Assembly: GCA_963921935.1 (NCBI GenBank)
Contig: OY998175.1
Location: forward strand, 178,967,262-179,031,261
Reading direction: 5' to 3'
Origin: Galeruca laticollis
Taxonomy: Eukaryota > Arthropoda > Insecta > Coleoptera > Chrysomelidae
Length of the DNA: 64,000 bases
Both the position numbers and the translations under genes were made by a program. This document shows, one piece after another, positions 45,163-57,651 of this stretch. The notes below the pieces were generated by a model. That model did not search any database, had not been told where the DNA came from, and saw nothing but the letters and a program-made list of their open reading frames with translations. Numbering within the stretch: position 1 is the stretch's first letter; every line of letters begins with the position of its first letter.

Positions 45163-46895
45163 AGTCGAGGCAATGAGGCGCAAAAGTTCGGAATCTTTCG
45201 CACTAAGACGGATCGGAATGCGGTTTTTTGCATTCGCTTCCAAAAATTTTTTGTAAAAAATGTACTTACTCTGTATCCTATACAAACCGAAAATTGCTGC
45301 TGCCAAAAATGCATTTTTTGAGCCGGCTTATGGAAGAATTAATAACATAACAATAAATAAGAGTCAGAACTGGCCCAAATCGGGTTCCCGAGGGTTTTCA
45401 AGGTCGCTGATCACGATTATGATCTTCAAATTGACCCACGGCCGACCTAGAGCTCAGGAACGTGGATGAACTTCATCTCCGTGGGACTCTTCCAAAATTC
45501 ATGCGGGAAGGAGAGAAACTCGGCCGGGTTTTTTTGGGGCCACTGAATTCAAATTCGGCAACAGCAAACCCATCCCGGACACCTGGCGTGCCGAAACCTG
45601 GACGTCATCTCCGAGAGTTTCCCTGTGGCGTTTTTTAGGGCGCCTAATCCAAATTTAATGTCGAAAACGATCCCCCGAACACCTAGTGTACCGAAACCTG
45701 GGCCTGAACGTCGTCTCCGAGGATTTTCCTCACATAATCGAAGAAGACGAATCCAAAATCGTTAAGGGGGGTTTTGGTGGGGCTGAATTCTAATTTTATG
45801 TCGAAAACCACCCTCCCAACATCTGGTGCACCGGAACCTCGGCCTGAACGTCGTCTACGAGGGTTTTCCAGAACTGTTGTCCTTTCTAGGAAGCATTGGC
45901 TTCATTATGAAGGACAGTGGGCTGTCCGAAGTTTTATTTTCTGTAGACGGACCGAATACGGGTAATCAAATTTTCAGCGGGAACCAATATACTCGCGCCG
46001 TCCGGGCACATACCTTAGTACTATTGGTTTATCAAAAATAATATTTGAAAGGGCAGAAAACAAATATGATGAAGTCCAAAAATGCTTCAAATTTTTAACC
46101 GCGCATTCCTTTATGTCCCCCAAGACATTGAAGAGCTCCAAACAGATGATAATTACTGAACAATTAGAGCAGTTTGAAAAAGAACTTGAAAGAATCAATC
46201 CGACATGCAAACGATGGGTTCAAATTGTCGAATGGTATTCATAGTAAAAGATTTCATTCACGCGGAAAAAAGTGGATATTGGCAACTATATTTAGATACA
46301 ATTGAACGCATGTTGACGCCATAGGTAGACGTCTTATTTTAATTGGTGTAATGTTATTAACGTCACACTGATTAGTCTACCAATAATGTATTATAGATGA
46401 AAAGTACGTCGATGTTGATTTCTGTTTATTTAATTTCATAGAATAAGTTTTTGTTTCAATGATACCAAAGAAATTGTCACTGTCAATAATAATAAAATAA
46501 TTATGAATGATTGGTGTCAAGTAGATGTTTTGCGTAGTGGGATTTCATTTCATTGACACCTAACACAGAACTAGAAGTGCTGCATATTTGTGAAAAGAAG
46601 CAAGAACTGGATTTCCTTGAAGAACTGGAAATTAGAAGACATTTAAGAAACCCACAATATGAAGTTGTCAATGAACAGTTAAATCTAGGGAATTCTCCAC
46701 TAATAAACTGTCTTCTTAAGTGATAATTGTAAAGATCAGCAGATATAGTTTTCCTGGTTTTCTATATCATTGCACAGTTATACTGATCTTAATTGGAAAA
46801 ATGATATCCAGGATATCACCATAGGGCTAATAATATCTAAGCTTCAATATTTGTAATATCACATCTTCTTCTTTTTTCTATAAACATATATTAAG

Positions 46896-46988
46896 CCAAT
46901 CACAAGTTAGGTTACTTCTTGGTCTAGCCAAAATTAACTACCAAACATCAGGTAGGCATAAAATGAAATGTAACTTCTGTCATTCTGA
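46896..46988. repeat. Dispersed repeat, copy 2
   Basis: Same orientation and ~90% similar to 9874-9962; lies in the stretch that replaces most of gag in the BEL/Pao element. Confidence 0.7.
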
Positions 46989-49900
46989 CGATGATATTGA
47001 TTTATCGAAACAATTGTCAATTTTTTAGAATTTTCAATAACTTGTATTATATTGTGGAATTAACTAGAGACCTTGAGTTTCATTTAAAAACACAAATATG
47101 GTCAATATTATCCAGCAATAGTTTTACTAGATAATGGGTCGCAGTGTTGTTTCATCACTGAAGCATTATGTCAAAAACTGAAACTTGATAAATCAAATTT
47201 CAGTGTAACAATTAAAGGTGTAGGAAAGGCAACATCCACAATTAAATATAAAACCACAATTGAAATAAGTTCCATAAATTCAAATTACAAAACTGAAGTA
47301 TCCTGCTTAATAATAAATAAAATTACAGAAAAATTGTCTACTTTTAATATTGATAAATCTGTATTTGAAATACCACAAAATATACAGCTTGCTGATTCTG
47401 AATTTTATAAAAGTAGAGAAGTTGATATTTTGTTGGGTAGTAGCGTTTTTTGGCAGTTACTTTCAGTGGGGCAATTGAGTTTAGGCAAAAATATGCCAGT
47501 TTTACAGAAAACTTTGTTAGGATGGGTTATTTCAGGGAATACAATGTTGCAAAATCAAAATTAATATGCAATTTCCGGTCATTCAGCTATATTATCTGAT
47601 AATTTTTGAAAAAACCATAAGTGATCAATTAAGTAAATTTTGGCAAATAGAAAATTATGAAAATGTGCCGGTTCTAAATAAAACGGAACAAATGTGTGAA
47701 GAGGATTTTTTGAAAAATACGTGTCGGAACTCGGAAGGACGATTTGTGGTAAAAGTGCCTCTCAATAACAATATTAATTATTTAGGTGACTTGCGAAAAA
47801 CAGCGCTAAAACGATTCTATTCTTTAGAGAAAAAATTAAGTAAAAATGACACTTTAAAAACTCATTACGTTGAGTTTATGCGCGAGCTTTAAAGCATATG
47901 ACAAAAATAGATGAATATGAGACTGAAGAAAATTTAAATTTTTATATGCCTCACCATGCGATAATTCGTGAGTGTTCATTAACAACTAAGTGTCGAGTGG
48001 TTTTTGACGCTAGTTGAAAAACTACTAGTGGCATTTCCTTGAATAATGCACAGTATGTTGGACCTACGGTCCAGTCAGATTTATTTGCTATTCTATTGAG
48101 ATTTAGATGTTATCCCTATGTCATGAGTGCAGATATTTCAAAGATGTATAGACAGATTTGATTAGATAGCGAGCAACGTTCATTGCAAAGAATATTTTGG
48201 AGGGAAAATCCTAATGACGAATTAAATTGTTTTCAATTAAACACCGTAACATATGGTACTGCTTCAGCACCATTTTTAGCCACGCGTTGTCTAATTCAAT
48301 TAGCTAACGATAATCAATCCGATTATCCTAGGACTGCAAAGGTGATAAAGGACGATTTTTACATGGACGACCTACTAACAGGTTGTAATTCTGTAGATGA
48401 GTTACTATCAATACAAAAGGAAGCGTTTCACATTTTGCAGTCTGCAGGTTTCATTTTAAGAAAGTGGTTGACAAACAAGAGTGATCGATTAAAAGATTTT
48501 AATGTAGACGAACATTCCGAGGTTAGTAGATTGTACTTAATGGACGATCAAAGTAATAAAACGTTAGGGGTATATTGGAATTCAACTAGTGACACAATAC
48601 AATATAATATTAATTTGGCTTCTCCTAACATTGTTACGAAAAGAATAATATTGTCAATTTCTTCACAAATCTTTGATCCGCTAGGTTTACTCTCTCCAAT
48701 AACCATAAGATCAAAAATAATTTTACAACAATTATGGCAAGCAGGCCTTACTTGGGATGAGGCAGTTCCTCAAAAAATTTATTGCGACTGGCTTAATTTT
48801 AGAAAAGATTTAAAAATGCTAGAAATGTTAACAATTCCTCGTTATACACTTGCACATGAAACACGCATGATAGAATTTCATGGTTTTGCAGATTCGTCTG
48901 AAAGCGCTTATGGTGCATGCATATATTTAAGGAGCATTGACGAGGAAGGTAATATTTGTTCTCATTTATTAACTGCCAAAACTAGAGTAGCACCTATCAA
49001 GCAAGTGACTTTACCTAGATTAGAGTTATGTGCCGCTAACCTTCTCTCCTCCTTGAGTAAAACAGTTTTAAATTCTATTTGTTTACCTATACAACGCAAA
49101 TATTATTGGAGTGACTCCACTATTGCTTTGGGCTGGATAAAGTCGTCAGCTAGATCTTGAAAGTCATTTATCGCTAATCGGGTAGGTAACATTCAAAATT
49201 TAACCGAATTGAAAGAGTGGCAACATATTCGCTCCAATGATAATCCCGCTGACTTGTTAACTCGAGGTATAACAGTTGGTGAAATTATTGAATCCGAATT
49301 GTGGTGGCACGGTCCACAGTGGCTATTAAGTGATCAGGCCGAATGGCCAAAATCAACAATTGATTATGTTACTCAAGAACTTCCAGAACGAAGAATGGTG
49401 AGTAATGTAACAACTCAACAAGATTTTGAAATATTCAGTAGATATTCATCATTGAATAAATTAAAAAGAGTAATAGCTTATTGTTTTAGATTTTATAATA
49501 ATTTGAGAATACGTCCTTGTATTCAGCATGGAGCTTTGACAGTGCTAGAGTTAAATAAAGCGCTCAAGTCATTAATCAGGTTAGCTCAACAGGAATCATT
49601 TCCTTTAGAATATGTAAATTTACATAATAATAAGGCTATCCCTAAAAGAAGCAGTTTACTATGTTTACAACCATTTATAGATAATGACAGTATTATTAGA
49701 GTAGAGGGAAGACTAAGAAACTTTAGCCAATTTTTATATGATAAAAAATACCCTTTTATTTTAGGGGGAAGTCATAAGCTGACACGTTTAATATTAATTT
49801 ACGAACATGAAAGACTATGCCATTGTGGTCACCAGCAGTTATTGGCCTCCATTCGAGAAAGTTACTGGCCTATGTCAGGTCGTAGTATTTCAAGAAAAAT

Positions 49901-50433
49901 TGTACATTCATGCATAAAATGTTTTAAGGTTAGGCCTACTTTTAAACAACCGCAAATGGGTAACTTACCTGAATGTCGTATTACACAAAGTTTTCCACAT
50001 AGACAAATAATATAAGAGACGGTTTGATGCATAGGTGGCAAGTGGCACAACGTTTCTGCGCCGCCACCAGCGCATGGAGTCTCTACAGTCGCGCGAACTA
50101 AAAGACTGTTTTACATAAACAAAATAGAATAAAACAATTTAAAATATTATAAATGACAATGAATTTCAACATATTGCCTTTATTATCAATAAATATTATA
50201 AAATATCCTAGTATATTAACTTTTAAGTCATTAAAAATGAAAATACACAAAATCAATCTTACATTGGTTTGTGTGAATACGGCTTGTGATCGTCAAAGTG
50301 AAGTGTCAAAACTAAAAATATGGTTATATTGGTTATGGTTAGTTCTAAGGATGAGTAAAATTAGTATAGTTTTGTTCAATTTATTTAGGTTTCCCGTTCT
50401 AATAAAGTAAATAAAAGTAAGTTAACCTTTAAA

Positions 50434-51110
50434 ATGTCATTACCAGGTATAATTCGTCATAGCTGTATTGTAAAAAATTGTTAATAGTAAATATTTTTGG
50501 CCACTTCGCAATTTGGGTTTAAGAACAGAACATTTTTCAAATTTGCATCTGACATTAATCAACGAGAACAGTGGTACAAAATTTTAGAACTTATACATCT
50601 AATGATCAAAAGTATAAAGATAATTTTGATGATGATCCACTTACAAGTACGTGTCGCAAAAGACTTAAATTTGCTTTATCTTTTTAATCCTTACATCATG
50701 CACCACCACATGGTAATAATATCCAAGCCTTTTAAAGTACAGTATTCTCTGTAAAAAGAAACCTTATTTTTTGTGACATTGATAGTCGAGAACTACAACA
50801 AAAATTGTGAAGCAGACGATGTAATTTATTAGATAACTTAAGTCTTTAAAATTTTCATAATTAACCAAAACCATTCACTTCTAAAACTATTAATAAATTG
50901 GAAAAAATTGAATTCCTGTTCTTAAATACATAACTTAATTCAAATGTTGACACTCAACAATAAGCTATGTTTCTAGTTTCGTACCACTTTTAATTGCGAA
51001 GAATGTAAGGCTAATTTGCAGAGAGATATTTTAGTTGTTCACCACCGTGGTTTCACTTCCTTCAAAGAAAATGATGATAAAATATGTCTGATTTGTGTAC
51101 AGAAAAGTTG
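50434..51110 (+). pseudogene. THAP-type transposase-like fragment
   Basis: ATG 50434 gives MSLPGIIRHSCIVKNC, then after stops NRTFFKFASDINQREQWYKI, matching the C-x4-C start and the FF-x-F-x-W core of THAP zinc fingers. About 450 bp downstream FNCEECKANLQRDILVVHHR resembles a second Cys finger found in THAP-bearing transposon proteins. No catalytic core is recognisable. Confidence 0.45.
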
Positions 51111-51642
51111 TTAAATTTCTTTCAATGCTGCATGACTTTGTTATCATATTTCACCACTTTTCTTTCATGTAGAAAATATTACTGAAAAAAATAACACTTT
51201 GCAAAAGGTCATATAAATTTTGATTTATTCATCTGTCTAGAACATAAATCATACGTATTATCTCAACTCATAAAAGTTTGTGTTCCCTTATTAATTGAAA
51301 AATATAATGATGGTAAGGACTAACAAACAAAAATATTTTTTGTAACTTAAAACGTACTTCTTTTAATTTACTTTTTGTTTCAGACCTGTTCCTGTCCTCA
51401 TGGATATGGAGAATCTAGTTTTTAACTTCTTTTCATTAAAATGTTTGTTGGTTTTGTTGTCAATAATTTTAAAATAACAATGTGCAATTTGATGTGATAT
51501 TGGATTAATTTTCTTAAATATAATGTAATGTAATTTTAGTAGAAATATGTAATTGTGATTAATAATTTTTTGATATTATGTGCAGGTTAATAAAAAATTT
51601 AAATGTTTGCTGTTTTCTCATTTATCTAAATTATTTGTCTCA

Positions 51643-51735
51643 AACTTGTTTATTATAATTATTTCATTACAAAAAATGAAATATAATTTTTTGAAATGAA
51701 ATAATTATATAATAAACAATTTTAAGACAAACTAT
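51643..51735. repeat. Imperfect hairpin, ~45-bp arms
   Basis: TTTGTCTCAAACTTGTTTAT and its near reverse complement (ATAAACAATTTTAAGACAAA) face each other across an AT-rich loop. Confidence 0.65.
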
Positions 51736-54700
51736 AAAATTTACCTACCAATAATCCAAACTACCAAATTTAAATATCCCGCCTCTAAGAATTAGTTCTG
51801 CCACCCGCAAGGGGTGCGCTCGGATCGACACGATTCCAGCTGTTTATACGGGAACGAACACTCTCTTATTACTTTCTCTATGGTTTTCCATTCTCTGATG
51901 TAGGCATTGACTATGCGGGACCAATCCTTATAAGAGACAGAAAACTGAGGGGTGCTAAGCTTATTAAATCTTATATCTGCGTTTTTATATGTATGTCGAT
52001 TAAAGCAATACACCTCGATTTAGTAACAGGGTTGTCTACAGAAGCATTTTTTGCCACATTAAAAAGATTTATTGCCAGAAGGGGCAAACCCAAAAATATT
52101 TATTCTAATGGGTCTAATTTCGTTGGGGCATGCACTGAATTAAATAAACTATATAAATTTCTTGAAAATTCCTCAAAAAACAATTTTGCAGAATATGGCA
52201 GAAGAAGGTATAACGTGGCATTTCAGTCCACCTTACTCTCCAAATTTTGGGGGTATTTGGGAAGCTGGCGTAAAAAGCGCTAAAGGTCACATTAAAAGAG
52301 TCGTTGGTAACTTACAATTGCCATACAAATTGAAGGAATACTAAATTCCCGTCCCCTTACTCCACTTTCTTCCAGTCCTTTAGACCTTACTCCTCTTACT
52401 CCTGCTCATTTTCTGGTTGGCAGACTTATTACAGCTATACGTGAACCAAATTACTTAGAAAAGCCAATAAATCGTTTGACTTACTATAAGCAGCAGCAAC
52501 AAGTAGTACAGTCATTTTGGAAGAGATGGCATGTGGAATACATTGCCGAGTTGCAGTCTCGGACGAAGTGGAAAGAAAATGCCACCAAGTTTATGAAGGT
52601 TGGAGATTTGGTGTTGATAAGAGATGCAGATGCACCTCCTCTCCAGTGGAGCTTGGCCCGAATTACAGAGCTCTATCCAGGGACTGATTCAGTGGCCCGA
52701 GTCGTTAGCCTAAGAATGACCAATGGAAAGGCACTTAAAAGAACTGTGTCCAGGCTCTGTGTACTTCCGATAGAGGCTGAAGTATAAATAGACTTATGTA
52801 TTTATTTTATAATTTGCAGTTCTTCAATTCTTGTTTGAATGTATTATATAGTACATAACAAGGCGGGCGGCATGTTGACGCCATAGGTAGACGTCTTCTT
52901 TTAATTGGTGTAATGTTATTAACGTCACACTGATTAGTCTACCAATAATGTATAGATGAAAAGTACGTCGATGTTGATTTCTGTTTATTTAATTTCATAG
53001 AATAAGTTTTTGTTTCAATGATACCAAAGAAATTGTCACTGTCAATAATAATAAAATAATTCTTTTCTTTCAAAAAAAAATCGTAAATGTTCTTTTAACA
53101 ATATAAAAAGAAACTATAGAACACAAGGAGTTAAAATTAACAAAAGTCATTTTAATACAGTCCAACAAAACGAAGTCAGAAACAACGCATGTTACCTTTT
53201 TTCCATACAACTGAGCATTTTCCATATGCAAAATCTGCTCATGTTTATTAAGAAGACATGAAAGCTCTTAAAGAGCATATGGTTGAGTCCGAGTACAAAA
53301 AATTTACCACATAAAGGTATTGAACAATACGCAGGAGCGACAAATTGAGTGGGATCTTTACCGACGTAAAGATTCAACAGATTCCAGGAACAAGGCAGAT
53401 TTGAAACTGATTGAGAACTTCTTGCAGCAATACGATCCATTCCCTGAATCCATGGAATGCCTCATAAACGTAGCTAAGGGAATGAGTGGGAGTTCGGAAA
53501 GCAATTGCCACACAGCTTTTGTTCGCGTTAAAACTATTGCCTCTTGCAACTCTAAAATAAAAGTCAGCAATACAATGATAGAAATTGACCCCGACGTCCC
53601 TTTCCATAGAATATGGACACTAAAAAAAAGTGATGAAGAAATGATAGGAGTACCTCAAGCGGGTGTTGTTTCCATTCCCTCAGGCACACTTCAAAGTCCG
53701 ATTTGTATTCATTGTTCAGAAAAACAATTACATAAAGTATATTTTGAACCATTACGGCCGAAGCGCTATAGTTATTTTTGATGGTTACCCAACCCACAGT
53801 ACCAAAGAATCTGAAAGAAACCGTCGCGATAATCGGGGAAGTTCAGCAGACGTCCGTTTTAGCGAGAATATGATGTTACAAATACAACAGGATAAATTAT
53901 TACAAAATAAAAAGAATAAAAATAAGATTATTGAAATGCTCCGGGACAAACTGATCACAGTCGGGATAGTTTCAGACCAATGTGCAGCGGATGCTGATCG
54001 TACTATTGTAACGACAGCTCTGAAAGAATGCAGGGACGTTACCAAAAAGTAGTCATAGTGGACGTTGCCGTAATATTGACCGCACTCTGCCCGGTCGATA
54101 ATGAAATATTTCTACAGAAACCTGGAAGGCCCAATAAACCCGCAGAGGTATATTCTTCGTTTAGCTTGTCTGTGCCACTAGTTGCGAATAAAATTTTCTT
54201 GTTCCATGCAATAACGGGTCGCGATACCGTTTCAGCAACGTACTACCGGGAAAAAACTAAGTTTTTCGAAAACTTTCAGAAATTCCCAGAGCTCATGCTG
54301 CGAAGTTCAAGGAAGCTGGTTTGTCAAGCGAAGAAATTTTTGAGAACGGGGCGCAGAGAATCCTGGCAATGTACAGTGCTCCACTGTCATTCAGGAAGCC
54401 GAATGTTCCTGAAGAGTACAAGCCAAAATGGGACCAGTTACTACATATTTACAGGTACAGAATGTATATAAAAACCGCTCTAAAGGGCAGAGTAAATTTA
54501 GGAAAAATTCTCCCCACACTAGATGCTATTCGACAACATCTAAAGAGGGTCTATTTTCAAGTGCAAGATTGGCTGCATGGAGACCAGCTGACCAGGGACC
54601 CAACAGAATGGGGGTGGAGAAACGAAGGCGACACACTGTAGAAATGCCCAAGAATATTATGGAACTAATATTCTGTCGATGCGCAGGAGATTGTAATTGG

Positions 54701-55897
54701 TTGTCCTGTAGTTGCAGGAAGCACGGCTTCCCTTGCAATCTTGCCTCTAAAGTTTGTGGAGGCTCAACTTGCAACAAGACTGAAAGATATTCAGTTGAAA
54801 ACGTTATTGCGACAGAGAGAGAGAGGCCTTAGATAAGAAAGATGATCTTTTTATGAATACGTCACTTGATGACGTAGAAAATGAATAGACTAGCGATGTG
54901 TCACTTGATGAATAATTTGATATTTAGTTACGAATTTAAAATTAAAGTTACTAATGAATGTGGTAAGGTACAGTTAGATTGTGTTTGATTTAAGTTAAAT
55001 GAAAAATAAACGCCAATTTCATAAATATTGACTTTCTGTTCATTCGATTTCTCTCCTCCTCACATAGTTTAACTAGAATCAATAATTCCACACAGCTATT
55101 GCAGTATTGACGTCTGTCTCTAAGACATCAGGTTTGGTTGGCTTTCATGGGAATGACATCAATGTCAAGATAAAGGTTCCGGTGCACCAGGTGTTGGGAG
55201 GGTCGTTTTCGACGTGAAATTCGGATTCAGCGCCCCAAAAAAGTCCCATAACGATTTCCGGTTTGTCTTTAGTGATCGTGTCTGGAAAACTCTCGGAGAC
55301 AACGCCCAAGTTCCGGTGCACTAGGTGTTCGGGGGATCGTTTTAGACGCGAAATTTGGATTAAGCGCCCCAAAAAACACGCCCACAATGATTTTCAGGTT
55401 GTATTTATAATCTTGTCAGGAAAACTCTCGAAGATAACGTCCACGTCCAGGTTCCGGCGCACCATGTGTCCGGGGGGTATTCGCCGATGCCATATTTGAA
55501 TTCAACGAACCAAAAAACCTCCGGGCGCCGAGTTTCTCTCCTTCCCCGCGTGCATTTTTGGGCAGCCCCACGGAGATGACGTTAATTGGCGTTCCGTAAC
55601 TCCAGGTCGGCTGTGGGTCAATTTGAACATCATGATCATGATCAGCAACCTTGAAAATCCGAGCAAACACTATTTGGGCCAGTTCTGATTCTTATTTACA
55701 AAGTTATCAAAACTTACAAATGCCGTCTCACAAAATGCATTGGCTGCAGCAATGCAATTTCCTGTTTGTATAAGAAACAAATTAGACATAGTTTTTGGAA
55801 AAAAGTTTTGTTAACGAATGCAAAAAAAATGCATTCCGATCTGTCTTAGTGCGAAAGATTCCGAACTTTTAGCCTTTTTAGTGCTTCATTGCCCCGT

Positions 55898-56448
55898 CTA
55901 ACACTTTATATTACATTAAAAAATTTAATAAAAATATTTGCTTCGGTGACCTCTTACTTGGTTAATCGGCGTTATTAGGGATGCAAATCATGGTTAAACA
56001 AAAAATATCGAGGGAATTGTGTAGGAGAAATAGAAGGGTCGCCAAGATCTCCAGAGTCAACGTTAATAATTATTTTCCTGGGGATATTTGAAATATGTAA
56101 ACTATAAAACACGGGCAAGTCTCAATAATTTAAGATTGTTGAAATTAGAAGGACAATAAGATTTGAACTATTTCAAAAAGTTAGAAAGTGATTAAAAATA
56201 GACTTTCTTCTGTATCAAATAAATGGTGATAATTTTGAGCATCCCGTTGAATAAAGATTTACCCTTTGTAGGCGTCTGCACTATCATTTATTGATACGGT
56301 GAATTTATGAAAGTTTCAACACAGTTCATCGGAGTTTGAAGCAAGGTCCAGACCATAGATATTGGAATAAAAGTCCAGACTATGTAACAAAACATGTTCA
56401 ATAACGAATTTGTTAGAGAATTTTAAATAAAAGTTTCAATACACACTG
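55898..56448. other. Non-coding stretch between two TIR elements
   Basis: No gene recognised on either strand. Confidence 0.4.
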
Positions 56449-57651
56449 TTGTACCGTGTGTTTGATTAAGAGAGGTAACCCGCTGTTTCTCAGAAACTAT
56501 TAATCGTACAGCTTAAAGAAAAAAAACTGTATTACAAACTCGCATACGAGAAACTGCTGGAAATTATTTTCTACTCCATCGCTAGAAACTGTAGTTCACA
56601 ATAATAACACAAAAACGTCATTTTTCTATAATAAACGTACCGTTGTAGTACCACAAAATTTAAATATTCGTAATCATTAGATCATTTTATGTAAATTTGC
56701 TCCAGTACTTTTTCCCCAATCTTGTAAAATAACTGGTAGGGGTGAGGAAAGGGAAGTTAATGTCTATCAAAATAATATATCATCGTTTCATTCCAGTGGT
56801 TATAACGGGCGCTAGGTGGCGGAGATTTTACAATTGTTTTCTTTTCAACTTTTTTTGGGAATCTTTAAATGCGATGTTATATTTTTTAATTATTTACTTA
56901 AAAGAGGATGGAATTTAAAAAAAGGTAAAAATCGCATCTCAATATTTATATTCTAAGCGAAGATACGATCAAAAACAGGTATACTAGGAGATCGAGTTTT
57001 ATACTTAAGTAAATTGAAAATTTTACATAATGTAGTATAAGCGTCCAGATATCATAAATTTTTGACAACTTAAATATAAAATGAGTGTAGAGTGAATTTA
57101 TAAACTTGTAACGGTTAGTAATTTCAAAATACGTAATGCCTTAAACAAATAGCGAAGCTTATGATATGTTTAAAGTGAATTTTGAATGTTTTGAGAATGC
57201 TCTGATTGCAGCAAGAGAATATGCATTAAGATATCTCTTGCGACAACATTTTTGAAGAAAAGCATTTAAAAATTTGGCTAAACGTTAAAAACAAACCGGA
57301 TCTGTTCAACCTAAATGAAATTCTACACGGCGGCGAAGAAACAATACAAAAATAAATTAAATAAATGTTTTAGGTTACATTGCTGCAGATCCACAAGTGA
57401 GTGTAAGAAAACTAACTTACGAGTTAGGAATTACTAGGTATTATGTTCATTCAATTTTAAAAATAAATCGATTTCATCCATATTGTGTACTTCTTCATTA
57501 AGAATTAAAAGCTACATATTACGATTAAAGACTGGATCATTGTTATTGGCTTAAGGATATGCTGAATGAAAATCCAATTTTTTTATCAAATCTAATGTGG
57601 TTCGATAAAGCTAGATTTTCCAGTAATGGATATGTAAATAGACATAACATA

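Larger units (their letters stand above)
50015..51886 (+). mobile_element. ~1.9-kb insertion in the BEL/Pao integrase, with THAP-domain remnant
   Basis: The integrase frame stops after the HHCC finger (PHRQII) and resumes at 51887 with PFSDVGIDYAGP, which brackets the insertion. Inside are THAP-like and Cys-finger fragments and a ~90-bp imperfect hairpin (51643-51735). The ends show no obvious TIR. Confidence 0.6.
47099..52787 (+). pseudogene. pol: BEL/Pao Pol: protease, RT, RNase H, integrase, broken
   Basis: Aspartic protease of the A17/DUF1758 type (LLDNGSQCCFITEAL; VDILLGSSVFW; KTLLGWVISG) occupies 47120-47563. RT N-terminal pieces follow, then FQLNTVTYGTASAPFLATRC and the catalytic FYMDDLLTG near 48360. 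RNase H shows HGFADSSESAYGACIYLR and WSDSTIALGWIKS. The integrase HHCC finger (CHCGHQQLL...HSCIKCF) ends at 50014. A 1.9-kb insertion follows, then integrase VGIDYAGPI; SNGSNFVGA, where a conserved Asp codon is missing; and GGIWEAGVKSAK. The DUF5641-type tail (FWKRWHVEYIAELQSRTKW, 52476-52787) closes it. Several stops; inactive. Confidence 0.85.
46311..53061 (+). mobile_element. BEL/Pao LTR retrotransposon
   Basis: Short LTRs of ~190 bp: left 46311-46502, right 52873-53061, both starting TGTTGACGCCATAGGTAGAC and nearly identical. A purine-rich AAGGCGGGCGG precedes the right LTR (polypurine tract); TTGGTGTCAAG after the left LTR may be the primer-binding site. Only ~200 bp of gag-side sequence (46540-46740) remains. 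A 350-bp foreign stretch (46740-47098) contains dispersed repeat copy 2 and half of the foldback hairpin. Pol follows. The element lies inside the gene at 45890-54832. Confidence 0.85.
45890..54832 (+). pseudogene. Large uncharacterised transposon-type protein with nuclease-like domain and Cys cluster, split by BEL/Pao
   Basis: Pieces of a protein family common in insect genomes. 45890-46041 gives SIGFIMKDSGLSEVL and QYTRAVRAHTLV, possibly after a CTTTCTAG acceptor. Then come FEKELERINPTCKRW and FIHAEKSGYWQLYLDTIERM, cut at 46311. After the insertion: WDLYRRKDSTDSRNKADL and GMSGSSESNCH (53341-53515), AIVIFDGYPTHSTKESERNR and ADADRTIV (PIN/XPG-nuclease-like acidic blocks, 53765-54010), EIFLQKPGRPNKPAEVYSS, LFHAITGRDT, the RQHLKRVYFQVQDWL block and a Cys-rich tail CRCAGDCNWLSCSCRKHGF ending at 54832. 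At least four frameshifts and stops. Function unproven. Confidence 0.6.
45163..55897 (+). mobile_element. Large DNA element with ~0.7-kb inverted repeats (nuclease-like gene inside)
   Basis: Bases 45163-45880 match the reverse complement of about 55165-55897 (AAGTTCGGAATCTTTCGCAC near the outer ends; AACTGGCCCAAAT and GATCCCCCGAACACCTAGTG further in). Both arms contain about three internal subrepeats of 100-140 bp built on CCGGAACCT...GTCTCCGAG. One gene frame begins right after the left arm and ends ~300 bp before the right arm, so the arms and gene look like one unit. A BEL/Pao insertion accounts for 6.75 kb; the unit without it would be ~4 kb. Confidence 0.6.
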
